A stretch of DNA of 64,000 bases, from assembly GCF_003148745.1 (NCBI RefSeq), contig NZ_QGGU01000010.1, positions 1-64,000 on the forward strand. Direction: 5' to 3'. The position numbers and the translations under genes were made by a program. Within the stretch, counting starts at the first letter, position 1, and each line of letters starts with the position of its first letter. Below, in pieces: positions 49,369-57,843 of this stretch. The notes beneath the pieces were generated by a model that worked only from the letters and a program-made list of their open reading frames with translations, made no database searches and had not been told where the DNA came from. This stretch comes from Pleionea mediterranea (GTDB lineage: Bacteria; Pseudomonadota; Gammaproteobacteria; Enterobacterales; Kangiellaceae).

Positions 49369-50553
49369 ATGAATAAACCATCTCGTCTGGTTCAATATTT
49401 TTTACAACACTTTCAAACGAATCGGTTGCCATTAGAGCTTCGGTTGCCATTAGAGCTTCGGTTGCCATTAGATCATTGTCGGCTGGTATTACCCTGTTTT
49501 ATGTTCTGCGTAGCTGCAGTTGCCTCAATCGGCTTGCAAGCCAAAAATAAGCAGGTAGCCTTGGCAAAAATGATGTCAGACGACACCCGGTATTACAGTC
49601 ATCTTCATTGGCAGGATCAGCCAGGTGCCGGCCTTGCCATCAAACTCTTGCCGTCAATTAATGCCACCGGCAAAACCGCTTATGATATTCGAGAGCTCAG
49701 TGGTAAAGATCACCACAGTGAAGTCAGAACCATTCCCAACGCGTTGGATCAGGTGTTGTTCCAGCTGGTGCATAACAGTCAGTTTTTAACACCCTCAACA
49801 CACAGCTTCGACTATTATTTGCAGTTTCATATTCAACAATACAACACTCTCTACGCACTGGGTGACAGCAACCATGACTTAAGCCTCGGGTTTGGTCATA
49901 TCGATCGGGCGTGGAGCCAGATACACGGCGATGATAAGCCTGCAGAAATATCACTGACGCTGGTGCTGTATAACCGGCAACAGCAGCCTGTGCTGGAAGT
50001 TCCGGTCACCGCCGAACTGGATCCCTGCGCCCGAAGTGGGCAACCCATGACCTTTTCACCTGATTTGCGTATGGCAGGTGGAGCGACAATCAGTCAAACC
50101 TTTTTTGATGGTTTTGCCACAACAACAACCGGACAAACCTTTATTGCGGCCGCCAATAGAACTCTGGAACAAGTTAATCAATACTTTGATCAACGCCCGA
50201 TCCACGGCACCGTGATCAAAGTTGAGCAGAATGAAATCTACCTGAATCTTGGCGAAGGTATCGTATATAAAAATGAACGACTGGATTTACTTTACGAGGG
50301 TGACAACGCCTTGGGCAGTTACCCCGTAAGCCGCCTGGAAGTTGAACAGGTACAGCAGAACAGCGCCATTGTCCATGCACTGGATATGCACAACGCCAAT
50401 GTGCTGGCAGGCGATCGCGTCAGACTCAATAAAACCACGGCTCCTCGAAAAGCGGTTAGTTTTGCTGGCGAAGCCATTGGTTGTTCGGAACAAAATAATG
50501 CCATGGCTGATGCCGATAATAACAATCACTGGTGGTGGCAAAGCGACGAGTAA
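49369..50553 (+). CDS. Exported protein with FlgT-like C-terminal domain
   Basis: 394 residues. An unusually long N-terminus carries a Arg-Leu-Pro-Leu-Glu-Leu repeat encoded by an 18-bp minisatellite, then a hydrophobic segment (about 39-57) that probably is the export signal. The middle (about 100-275) is strand-rich; the C-terminal part (about 285-365, GTVIKVEQNEIYLNLGEGIVYKNERLDLL) resembles the C-terminal beta-barrel of the flagellar protein FlgT. No other flagellar genes are in the window, so I do not call it FlgT. Envelope location is inferred. Confidence 0.65.
   Translation: MNKPSRLVQYFLQHFQTNRLPLELRLPLELRLPLDHCRLVLPCFMFCVAAVASIGLQAKNKQVALAKMMSDDTRYYSHLHWQDQPGAGLAIKLLPSINATGKTAYDIRELSGKDHHSEVRTIPNALDQVLFQLVHNSQFLTPSTHSFDYYLQFHIQQYNTLYALGDSNHDLSLGFGHIDRAWSQIHGDDKPAEISLTLVLYNRQQQPVLEVPVTAELDPCARSGQPMTFSPDLRMAGGATISQTFFDGFATTTTGQTFIAAANRTLEQVNQYFDQRPIHGTVIKVEQNEIYLNLGEGIVYKNERLDLLYEGDNALGSYPVSRLEVEQVQQNSAIVHALDMHNANVLAGDRVRLNKTTAPRKAVSFAGEAIGCSEQNNAMADADNNNHWWWQSDE
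49423..49473. repeat. 18-bp tandem repeat inside a coding sequence
   Basis: Two perfect 18-bp units (49423-49440 and 49441-49458, starting CGGTTGCCATTAGAGCTT) and a partial third (to 49473). As a multiple of three it keeps the frame and adds six residues per unit to the N-terminus of the FlgT-like protein, just before its export signal. Confidence 0.9.
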
Positions 50554-50573
50554 AGACAGGAGCCGAATAAAGA

Positions 50574-51599
50574 CTAAGATTGAATCTGATTACGGCCATT
50601 TTCCTTCGCCTGATACATCTTTTCATCCACCGCAATTAACGCAGCTTCCGTATCGTTATAATCGCAAAGCTCAACAACGCCAGCACTAAAGGCTATGGAA
50701 AGCTTGCTATTGCCAGCAATTGGATGACATTGATTGGCACTGGCTAACAGACGTTCGGCAAAAATCATCGCAGCCGCAGCATCGGTTTGTGGTAATAACA
50801 GTACAAATTCTTCACCGCCCCAACGGCAAACTTTATCACTGTCGCGCGAATGTTCGTTTAAAATATCTGCCAGAGCCACTAACACTGTATCACCATTATC
50901 ATGACCGTAACGATCATTGACCTTTTTAAAGTGATCAATATCGATCATCAGCAAACTCGCCGGTTGATGGTAACGTCTGCAGCGTTCAAACTCATCTTTC
51001 AGCAGTTTTTGAAAGCCTCGCCGGTTCAACAACCCAGTTAATGCATCCTGTGTGGCGGCCTGTCTGATTTTGTACGACACCAGATCGAGGTTGTAAGCCA
51101 CCAGCACTGCCGAACCAATAAAAGAAACCAGATAGATAATTTCTCGCGCCCAAAACTCCGGGTCAGGAAATGTCATGGCGTACAAAAAGCCACTGATCAC
51201 ATGAACCATCGACACCAGAGCAATAGTAATCAGAGCAGATACAAAAGACGCATACAAACAGACAAACAGTAGCCCCATAAATGCAGTAATTAATGCCACG
51301 GGGCGCATTTCACCAAGAAAGTAATCCCACACGCCAAACATCACCATCCAATGGAATAGCAGAAACAAAAACACCCGATTGGAAAAGCTCAGGCTCATTT
51401 CTTTAACGCGAAAGATAACGATTAACACACCGATAAGTGGCGGGTATAAAAATGCCAACATCAATATAAAGTCAGAATACTGAAACGGTGTTAATTGAAA
51501 GGTAACGGCAAGCAAACCAATAACAAAAGCGAAATGGTAGGCCACCATTCCCATATAAGTATTGCTTAATAGAATTTTCTGGTACTTTTTACTTTTCAA
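50574..51599 (-). CDS. Membrane diguanylate cyclase (GGDEF domain)
   Basis: 341 residues: six or so N-terminal membrane helices (about 15-172) that form an unclassified sensor, then a GGDEF domain (about 183-340). The active site GGEEF (261-265) is intact and the product-inhibition I-site RxxD (Arg252-Asp255) lies exactly five residues before it, so an active, feedback-inhibited cyclic di-GMP synthase is predicted. No EAL domain. It is convergent with the FlgT-like gene 20 bp away. Confidence 0.95.
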   Translation of the reverse strand: MKSKKYQKILLSNTYMGMVAYHFAFVIGLLAVTFQLTPFQYSDFILMLAFLYPPLIGVLIVIFRVKEMSLSFSNRVFLFLLFHWMVMFGVWDYFLGEMRPVALITAFMGLLFVCLYASFVSALITIALVSMVHVISGFLYAMTFPDPEFWAREIIYLVSFIGSAVLVAYNLDLVSYKIRQAATQDALTGLLNRRGFQKLLKDEFERCRRYHQPASLLMIDIDHFKKVNDRYGHDNGDTVLVALADILNEHSRDSDKVCRWGGEEFVLLLPQTDAAAAMIFAERLLASANQCHPIAGNSKLSIAFSAGVVELCDYNDTEAALIAVDEKMYQAKENGRNQIQS

Positions 51600-51806
51600 A
51601 ACATCAACATCTCACGGCATCGTCCTGCAAAGTATAGCCACAATAGACTATTTAGCACTTAAATAACCGCTGATTAAACCAATTGCTACGATAAATGGGT
51701 GGTTGAACCATTAACACGCAACAATAGCCCTTTGATACCAAGCAGTAATTCGATAAACTTTGCAGCGCAAATAGAAAATAATAACGCACAATTAAGGGGA
51801 AGCGTT

Positions 51807-52457
51807 TTGCCAGAAGTCATCGAGTTGCCCGAGAATCATTTATTTAATGTGTTTAATTTATTGTTGCTGGAAAACAAACATCGTCTGGTAAAACAGTTAA
51901 AAGAATGTTACGAGCCAAATGTTCACGGTCACAAAACCTGGGCTTCAAGTTTTTTGTTAATGGATTATTTCCAGACACACCGAATAATTAAGCGCAGCAC
52001 GCAAGCCATTGAATTAGGTTGCGGTTGGGGAGCAGCGGCAATTTATTGTGCAAAAAATGGCGCTCGTTCAGTAACAGGACTCGACATTGATGAAAATGTT
52101 TTTCCTTATATGGACGTTCAAGCCGCACTGAACTCTGTGGAAATAAAGAAAATGAAAAAATCCTATGACAAATTAACCGGTAAACAACTATCGGAGTTTA
52201 ATTTGATCATGGGTGCCGATATTTGTTTTTGGGACGATCTGTCAAAGATGCTTGGTAAAATGATCAAACGGGCGTTAAATAATGGCGTTAAGCGCATTGT
52301 CCTTGCGGATCCGGGTCGCAGTCCATTTTACGACCTGGCCGATCACTGCGACAATTTTGCCAATGTTACACTCAGTGAATGGTATGTGTGTGATCCCGAA
52401 TATTACGAGGGCTTTATTCTCGATATAACACCAAAGAGTGTTTCTAAAAAGAACTAG
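51807..52457 (+). CDS. Class I SAM-dependent methyltransferase
   Basis: 216 residues from a TTG at 51807 that follows a strong ribosome binding site (AAGGGGAAG); a weaker GTG at 51699 would add 36 low-complexity residues. SAM-binding motif I is ELGCGWGAAAIYCAKNG, followed by GLDIDENVF (motif II acid) and NLIMGADICFWDDL. It resembles the small methyltransferases that modify lysines in proteins (Methyltransferase-16 type), but the substrate is unknown. Confidence 0.82.
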   Translation: MPEVIELPENHLFNVFNLLLLENKHRLVKQLKECYEPNVHGHKTWASSFLLMDYFQTHRIIKRSTQAIELGCGWGAAAIYCAKNGARSVTGLDIDENVFPYMDVQAALNSVEIKKMKKSYDKLTGKQLSEFNLIMGADICFWDDLSKMLGKMIKRALNNGVKRIVLADPGRSPFYDLADHCDNFANVTLSEWYVCDPEYYEGFILDITPKSVSKKN

Positions 52458-52497
52458 AGCGTGTTTATCTTTCGTTCTAGTCTGTTCCCATTGGTTA

Positions 52498-52986
52498 TTA
52501 AAAAAACAACAAACTCAAACGCGGTTTAGCAAACCAGCTTTGCCGCGTTTTCACCAGCGGACTAACGTCTCCATCTGTCTCAAACTTCAATCCTTTATTC
52601 GTTCCACTGCTCGGATTCTGTTGTAAAAATCGACAAAACCGGACATAGGCGCTACTTGCCTCTGCCGCCAGAATTGTTTTAAAGCGCTGCGCTTTCGATT
52701 GTTTGATTAACCTTTCCAACGACGATAAGCAGAGTCGATGGTACTGCTCAGCCACATGCCTTTGCCCAGTTAGCTCAGCACAATAGCCAGCATTCTGACA
52801 ACCGAGTACAAAACATCGAATGGCACAGGCATCGAGTAATTTCGGCTGATGCATAAGTTCCAACAACGGAGTAACGGCCTGTTCAAACCTCTGGAAAGCC
52901 TGCGCATATTGTTTGCTGTGGAATAGCTGATCCCCTTTCAGAGTATGCTGTTCCCATAACTCAATAGTGGATGTGGGTACCGTCAT
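52498..52986 (-). CDS. Unknown small helical protein behind a Fur-type promoter
   Basis: 162 residues from the ATG at 52986 (an ATG at 53001 adds five). Helix-rich with a tetratricopeptide-like first part (KGDQLFHSKQYAQAFQRFEQAV) and five cysteines in the middle (DACAIRCFVLGCQNAGYCAE, later HRLCLSS). No signal peptide or membrane helix. I do not recognise the family. The promoter has a perfect -35 with a Fur-like box over the start region, so iron repression is predicted. The open frame continues upstream through the heptamer array to 53220, but that part is repeat-derived and lies before the promoter. Confidence 0.78.
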   Translation of the reverse strand: MTVPTSTIELWEQHTLKGDQLFHSKQYAQAFQRFEQAVTPLLELMHQPKLLDACAIRCFVLGCQNAGYCAELTGQRHVAEQYHRLCLSSLERLIKQSKAQRFKTILAAEASSAYVRFCRFLQQNPSSGTNKGLKFETDGDVSPLVKTRQSWFAKPRLSLLFF

Positions 52987-53006
52987 AATAATAACAACCA
53001 TTAAAT

Positions 53007-53025
53007 GCGAATGATTATCATTTAT
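53007..53025 (-). promoter_or_regulatory. Fur-like box
   Basis: Contains the perfect core AATGATTATCATT; about 14 of 19 positions match the Fur consensus GATAATGATAATCATTATC. It overlaps the -10 element and the expected transcription start of the gene at 52498-52986, a typical repressing position. Confidence 0.7.
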
Positions 53026-53049
53026 ATAATTTATCCCGTTGTCTGTCAA
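53021..53049 (-). promoter_or_regulatory. Near-consensus sigma-70 promoter
   Basis: On the minus strand, -35 TTGACA (53049-53044, perfect), 17-bp spacer, -10 TATAAA (53026-53021, 5 of 6). It would start transcription near 53014, about 28 bp before the ATG at 52986. It is the best promoter match in the window and is covered by the Fur-like box. Confidence 0.8.
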
Positions 53050-53063
53050 GTGATGACAGTTTC

Positions 53064-53140
53064 GAGTTGCGAGTGGCGAGTGGCGAGTGGCGAGTGGCGA
53101 GTGGCGAGTGGCGAGTGGCGAGTGGCGAGTGGCGAGTGGC
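53064..53140. repeat. Heptanucleotide tandem array (GAGTGGC), ten perfect copies
   Basis: Ten uninterrupted GAGTGGC units (53071-53140) preceded by one variant GAGTTGC (53064-53070) and followed by GAGAATA. Seven is not a multiple of three, so copy-number change would shift any frame. It lies 15 bp upstream of the -35 box of the Fur-type promoter and about 70 bp after the end of prmC. Confidence 0.97.
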
Positions 53141-53207
53141 GAGAATAGTAAAAACATATGAGTTGCTATATCTAGATAAAAATCTAGGCAGCAGCCTAAA
53201 TCAAACC

Positions 53208-54044
53208 TTAGGCCAACCAACCTTCGGTAAAGCGATCCACCCTACTGTAATCCTGATGAGTAATCACACGTAACAGTCCATTTTCAGCAAATAACTGTTG
53301 TACTTTTTGCTTTTGGCTGTAGCCGTGTTCAATTAATAGCACCCCATGAGGGGATAAAAACGATGGGGCCTGATGGCAAATAATTGAAATATCGGAAAAT
53401 TCATTATCTCCGGCAGTTAGGGCCGTTCGTGGTTCAAACAATAAATCACCTTGCGACAGATGCGGATCATCCTGGGCAACATAGGGCGGATTACTGACAA
53501 TCACGTCAAATCGCTCGCCTGTATTAACCGGCTCAAACCAACTGCCCTGCAAAAAATTGATGTCCGTTTTATTTCGCTCAGCATTAGCTTTGGCCACCAA
53601 TAACGCCGCCTCACTGTACTCCACCGCACTCACTAAGGCGTCAGGACGTTGCTGTTTGATGGCCACAGCAATGGCACCACTGCCACAACCCAAATCTAAA
53701 ACAGACGGCTGATCGAGGTCTGCAATAATGGCTAACACACGCTCAACCAATAATTCCGTTTCTGGTCGTGGGATCAAGGTATCTGGCGTTACTTTAAATG
53801 GCAGCGAGTAAAACTCCCACTCACCCAAAATATAAGCCACAGGCTCACCTTTAATACGGCGTTCAAGATGTTCACAGATAGAGATCACTTGCTGTTGACT
53901 TAATGCCTGGTCGGAAAAAGCTTTTACCCAGCTTAATGAACGCTCTAAGGCAGCGGCAATCAATAAGCTTATATCTCGCTGCGCCACCGAAGCATCGGGC
54001 ATTTTGGGTAAATAAGTTGTAATAATTTGATCGACGTTATTCAC
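53208..54044 (-). CDS. prmC: Release factor glutamine methyltransferase PrmC
   Basis: Methylates the glutamine of the GGQ motif in release factors RF1 and RF2. 278 residues (E. coli 277). SAM-binding VLDLGCGSGAIAVAI and the substrate-binding NPPY motif (VSNPPYVAQDDPHL) are intact, with an N-terminal helical domain. It normally follows prfA directly; here an aspartoacylase gene is interposed (16 bp upstream). Confidence 0.97.
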   Translation of the reverse strand: MNNVDQIITTYLPKMPDASVAQRDISLLIAAALERSLSWVKAFSDQALSQQQVISICEHLERRIKGEPVAYILGEWEFYSLPFKVTPDTLIPRPETELLVERVLAIIADLDQPSVLDLGCGSGAIAVAIKQQRPDALVSAVEYSEAALLVAKANAERNKTDINFLQGSWFEPVNTGERFDVIVSNPPYVAQDDPHLSQGDLLFEPRTALTAGDNEFSDISIICHQAPSFLSPHGVLLIEHGYSQKQKVQQLFAENGLLRVITHQDYSRVDRFTEGWLA

Positions 54045-54060
54045 AAATGCTTCACTGCCA

Positions 54061-54996
54061 TTAAAGATCGATGGTTTTCTTTTTTAACGTACAAAAAGCA
54101 AATTGATTATCGTAATAAGCCGCTTCATTAATAAAGCTTAAAAAGAGCGTTTCATTATCAGGGTGGACGTATGAAAACTTTTCTCGATACTTTTTGATAT
54201 CTCCAATTACAATATCTTTATCCTCCATGGTATTAAAAACAATTGCTTCATCATCTAACGATTGAAAATCTTTTCCCTGAATAGTTTTGCTAATGGTAGC
54301 AGAAATATTTCCATTTTCGTCCGTAGGAAAACACACTTTACCCGTGTATTCATATACGGTAAGTTTCGAAGGTATATCGGTTAAATTTTGTTGATTCCAA
54401 CGTTCAACAAAATCCAATAATTGATAAGTAACTTGCTCGGTTTTTTCGATTGTCTCATGATGCAACAATCCCTGAGCCACCGGACCTATTTCAACAATTA
54501 AATTTTTATCCGCCAGTGCGCATAAAAAATGATGATCCGGAATCATTTCGGCTTCCGAAGTGACGACCACATCATCACGTTGCTTCGACATATACGCCAT
54601 CATGGTGTGATGAAATTTATCGTGACGGGTTAATACCAGGTTTGCGCCCATGCTGGCGGTGGAGGTATGCAAATCAATAATCAAGTCGTATTGGCATTGT
54701 CCCTTACCACCCAACTGCTTCACCAGTTTATGTGCCAGATTAATTTCTTCGCCTTGCAATGATTTATCATTCAATACAGCCGAGCTAAAACATCGATTTA
54801 AATCTTTATCAATATAACGTTGATTAGCTGTCACTGCTTTTGGGTTAGCCAGTAATGTATCGATCTGTAATCCATCGCGCTCAAGCAATTCTGGGCGTTG
54901 TTGCCATTTACGCAATAAATAAACACCGGTTGATTCATTACCGTGAGTTCCACCGACAATTAAAACTTTTTTAATGACTTTAAGTGAATCGCTCAT
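54061..54996 (-). CDS. Aspartoacylase (AstE/ASPA family)
   Basis: 311-residue zinc carboxypeptidase-like deacylase. The layout matches vertebrate aspartoacylase: zinc ligands His18 and Glu21 (GGTHGNESTG) and His110 (DLHTSTASMG), substrate-binding RYIDKDLNRCF, catalytic Glu169 (VEIGPVAQG), and the C-terminal VNEAAYY. It is closer in pattern to ASPA (N-acetylaspartate to aspartate and acetate) than to succinylglutamate desuccinylase AstE, but a related N-acyl amino acid could be the true substrate. Its place between prfA and prmC is unusual. Confidence 0.85.
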   Translation of the reverse strand: MSDSLKVIKKVLIVGGTHGNESTGVYLLRKWQQRPELLERDGLQIDTLLANPKAVTANQRYIDKDLNRCFSSAVLNDKSLQGEEINLAHKLVKQLGGKGQCQYDLIIDLHTSTASMGANLVLTRHDKFHHTMMAYMSKQRDDVVVTSEAEMIPDHHFLCALADKNLIVEIGPVAQGLLHHETIEKTEQVTYQLLDFVERWNQQNLTDIPSKLTVYEYTGKVCFPTDENGNISATISKTIQGKDFQSLDDEAIVFNTMEDKDIVIGDIKKYREKFSYVHPDNETLFLSFINEAAYYDNQFAFCTLKKKTIDL

Positions 54997-55020
54997 GGCA
55001 CCTCCGAATGCAAAAACGTT

Positions 55021-56109
55021 TTAATTAGACTCGGCCATTGCTGCCAGTTGATCAGCCTGATATTCATTGATCAAAGGATCGATCACCTGCGCCAAATCAC
55101 CTTCCATAATTTCATCCAGCTTATACAGAGTTAAATTAATACGATGATCGGTCATACGGCCTTGCGGAAAATTATAGGTCCGAATGCGTTCACTTCTGTC
55201 ACCACTGCCCACCAGACTTCGTCGTGCTTCGGTTTCTTCCGTTTTCGCCTTATCCTGTTGTGCCGCCAATAATCGTGATTGCAACATGGACATCGCCTTG
55301 GCTCTGTTTTTGTGTTGCGAACGTTCTTCCTGACACTCCACTACTACACCGCTGGGTAAGTGGGTAATACGAATCGCCGAGTCGGTTTTATTAACATGCT
55401 GACCACCGGCACCAGACGCCCGGTAAGTATCGACACGCAAATCGGATGGATTAATATCGATGGCATCCATTTCGTCGGCTTCAGGCAATATGGCAACCGT
55501 GCAAGCCGAAGTATGCACCCGGCCTTGCGATTCTGTTTCCGGCACACGTTGCACTCGGTGCGCGCCTGATTCAAATTTCAAATGAGAAAAAACACTATCG
55601 CCAGCGATACGGCAAATTATTTCTTTATATCCGCCATGCTCACCCTGATTTTCACTCAGTACTTCCAGTTGCCAGCGATTTCGCTCAGCGTATTTGGAAT
55701 ACATTCGATACAGATCACCGGAAAATATTGCCGCTTCATCGCCACCGGTTCCGGCACGAATTTCGAGATAAATATTTTTTTCATCGTTAGGATCTTTTGG
55801 CAGCAATAATTTTTGCAACTCAAGCTCTAAGCGTTCTGCTTCCGCTTTACCCTGTTTTAATTCTTCCTGCGCCATTTCGCGCATATCGGGATCACTGTCT
55901 TTTAACATTTCTTCGGCGCTGCTCACTGTTTCTACGGCCGCTTCATAGTCTTTAAACGACTTAACGACATCTTCCAGTTGCGCGTATTCTTTCGACAGAT
56001 CGCGAAATTTATTTTGATCACCAATCACATCCGGATCACCCAGTAGTGCCGCAATTTCTTCGTGCCGCTCAACCAGTCCTTCCAGCTTGATTCTAATGGA
56101 ATCTTTCAT
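55021..56109 (-). CDS. prfA: Peptide chain release factor 1
   Basis: Recognises UAA and UAG stop codons and releases the peptide. 362 residues (E. coli 360). The catalytic GGQ motif (235-237) and the stop-codon tripeptide PxT, here Pro-Glu-Thr (190-192, PAT in E. coli), are present. It lies 3 bp after hemA, the conserved hemA-prfA-prmC order, with aspartoacylase and prmC following. Confidence 0.98.
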   Translation of the reverse strand: MKDSIRIKLEGLVERHEEIAALLGDPDVIGDQNKFRDLSKEYAQLEDVVKSFKDYEAAVETVSSAEEMLKDSDPDMREMAQEELKQGKAEAERLELELQKLLLPKDPNDEKNIYLEIRAGTGGDEAAIFSGDLYRMYSKYAERNRWQLEVLSENQGEHGGYKEIICRIAGDSVFSHLKFESGAHRVQRVPETESQGRVHTSACTVAILPEADEMDAIDINPSDLRVDTYRASGAGGQHVNKTDSAIRITHLPSGVVVECQEERSQHKNRAKAMSMLQSRLLAAQQDKAKTEETEARRSLVGSGDRSERIRTYNFPQGRMTDHRINLTLYKLDEIMEGDLAQVIDPLINEYQADQLAAMAESN

Positions 56110-56112
56110 TGT

Positions 56113-57417
56113 TTATATCCGATTTTTTGATTTGTTTTTAACGGCGTTATCACGTGACGGTGCTTTATCGTCCAGCCCTAACATGGTTTTTGCCTGCTGT
56201 AATTTAACGGCATTTTTATCGTCGTTTAATCGACGTAAATAACGCGTTGGGTAATGCATAACCTTATTACTGTAACGATAAGCGAATTCTTCCAATACCT
56301 GTTCGGCCGATTCACCGGCGGCAATCTGTGCCAAAGCCCGTTGCAGTTCTTGTTGCTTTAAGTCGTTCATTTTGTGTCGGTACTGGCGCACAATATCAAC
56401 CGACGATAACGACTCCACCCAGTCGACAAATTGTTCGGTTTGATGCGCGACAATATCCTCTGCTTCTTCCGCGGCCTGATTGCGCGCTTTTAAATTATCG
56501 TCAATAACATCCTGTAAATCATCAACACTGTATAAATAGACGTCGGATAACTGCCCAACTTCCGGCTCAATATCTCTGGGCACCGCCAGGTCCACCATAA
56601 ACATAGGTCGATGCTTACGCTTTTTTACACACTCTTCAATCAGCCCTTTTCCTACAATTGGCAATGGACTGGCGGTTGAAGAAATCACAATATCCGCTTT
56701 ATGCATCCAGTCATGAAGTTGATTTAAGGTGATGGCCGTGCCGCCGAACTGACTGGTGAGCTCCTCGCCTCGCTCCAGCGTACGATTCGCCACAATCATC
56801 TCTTTAACGCCCTGATTATGAAAATGACGCGCTGCCAGCTCAATGGTTTCACCGGCGCCAATGTACAAGGCAGTCGCTTGCGATAAGTCGGTGAATATTT
56901 TGCGCGCCAAACTGACCGCCGCATAGGCCACCGATACGGCACTGCTGCCAATTTCGGTGTCGGTACGTACTTTTTTCGCCACCGAAAAAGTGTGCTGAAA
57001 CAATCGATCAAGCAGTTGCCCCATGGTGCCGGCATTTCGAGCAAACTGAAACGCGTCTTTCATTTGCCCCAGAATTTGTGGCTCACCCAATACCATGGAA
57101 TCAAGCCCACAAGCCACACGCATCACATGCTGAATAGCCTGTTCGTTCTGATGCAAATAAACACAATGTGAAAGCGCATCGGCTTCCAGAGAATGATGTT
57201 CCACCAGCCAATTGGTCAACCGCTGATGCGCTTGCTCATCGCCCCGAAAATACACTTCCATCCGGTTGCAGGTGGACAACACAGCCACTTCATCCAGCTT
57301 TAGCTCATGCTGCATACGCTGCAAGGCCTGCAGAATATTGGCCGGATCAAAGGCAACCTTCTCTCGAATTTCGACCGGAGCGGTCTTGTGATTAATCCCA
57401 AGTGCGGAAACAGCCAT
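56113..57417 (-). CDS. hemA: Glutamyl-tRNA reductase
   Basis: NADPH-dependent reduction of glutamyl-tRNA to glutamate-1-semialdehyde, the first step of tetrapyrrole synthesis. 434 residues (E. coli 418). Catalytic Cys50 in STCNRMEVY, the N-terminal GINHKTAPVEIREK, NADPH-binding domain (IGAGETIELAARH) and C-terminal dimerisation helices are present; the tail is Lys-rich. Divergent from the lipoprotein-lolB operon. Confidence 0.98.
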   Translation of the reverse strand: MAVSALGINHKTAPVEIREKVAFDPANILQALQRMQHELKLDEVAVLSTCNRMEVYFRGDEQAHQRLTNWLVEHHSLEADALSHCVYLHQNEQAIQHVMRVACGLDSMVLGEPQILGQMKDAFQFARNAGTMGQLLDRLFQHTFSVAKKVRTDTEIGSSAVSVAYAAVSLARKIFTDLSQATALYIGAGETIELAARHFHNQGVKEMIVANRTLERGEELTSQFGGTAITLNQLHDWMHKADIVISSTASPLPIVGKGLIEECVKKRKHRPMFMVDLAVPRDIEPEVGQLSDVYLYSVDDLQDVIDDNLKARNQAAEEAEDIVAHQTEQFVDWVESLSSVDIVRQYRHKMNDLKQQELQRALAQIAAGESAEQVLEEFAYRYSNKVMHYPTRYLRRLNDDKNAVKLQQAKTMLGLDDKAPSRDNAVKNKSKNRI

Positions 57418-57843
57418 GCAATTGCTCCAACTAAGCCAACAAATTGACAGCCAGAAAAGCCATGTTCAATTCAGGTGACTGAGGAAGTGAAGCTGCAGAA
57501 AATGTGATCAGGCTGTTATGCATACGGGAGCAATTCATTTTACAGGTGGAGAAATTAGCCCGCATTATAGCATCGGTCTAACGCTTGGGTAACCACCGAT
57601 CGAAGCCAGTTAGCGCCAATCCCTTGTTTAGCATGACGAACATTTGGGATCAGGCAATATCGAATATCCGCTCTAATTGGAATTTCACCACAAAAGCCCC
57701 ATAATGCTGAACTTAACCTGGGTCGATTGAGTCCGATATCTGACATGAAACAACACTTAAGTTCAATTCAAATGTCGGACATGTAATTTGAGCTTGCTAT
57801 CAAATTAAGTTATCGAACGATAAATACGATTACCCCATAAAGG
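57418..57843. other. Divergent intergenic region hemA / TPR lipoprotein
   Basis: 426 bp. It contains the hemA promoter described separately and must also hold one for the rightward lipoprotein-lolB-ispE genes, which I could not place with confidence. No RNA gene seen. A 63-codon minus-strand open frame (57555-57746) overlaps the hemA promoter and has no family features. Confidence 0.5.
57564..57592 (-). promoter_or_regulatory. Extended -10 promoter of hemA
   Basis: On the minus strand an extended -10 TGCTATAAT (hexamer at 57569-57564, perfect) with a weak -35 (TTACCC, 57592-57587) at 17 bp. It would give hemA a leader of about 140 nt. Confidence 0.6.

Noticed and set aside
49369-50553. Calling this gene flgT
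   Set aside because: Only the C-terminal part looks FlgT-like, the N-terminus differs, and no flagellar genes are nearby.
53056-53150. CRISPR array
   Set aside because: The repeats are directly adjacent 7-bp units without spacers, and no cas genes are present.
52987-53220. N-terminal extension (SPLATRH repeats) of the protein at 52498-52986
   Set aside because: It is translation of the heptamer array in a frame that happens to be open and it lies upstream of the likely transcription start.
53067-53273. Plus-strand open frame with VASGEWR repeats
   Set aside because: Produced by the heptamer array; no start signal and it runs into prmC on the other strand.
57555-57746. 63-codon minus-strand open frame upstream of hemA
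   Set aside because: It overlaps the extended -10 promoter of hemA and has no recognisable family features.
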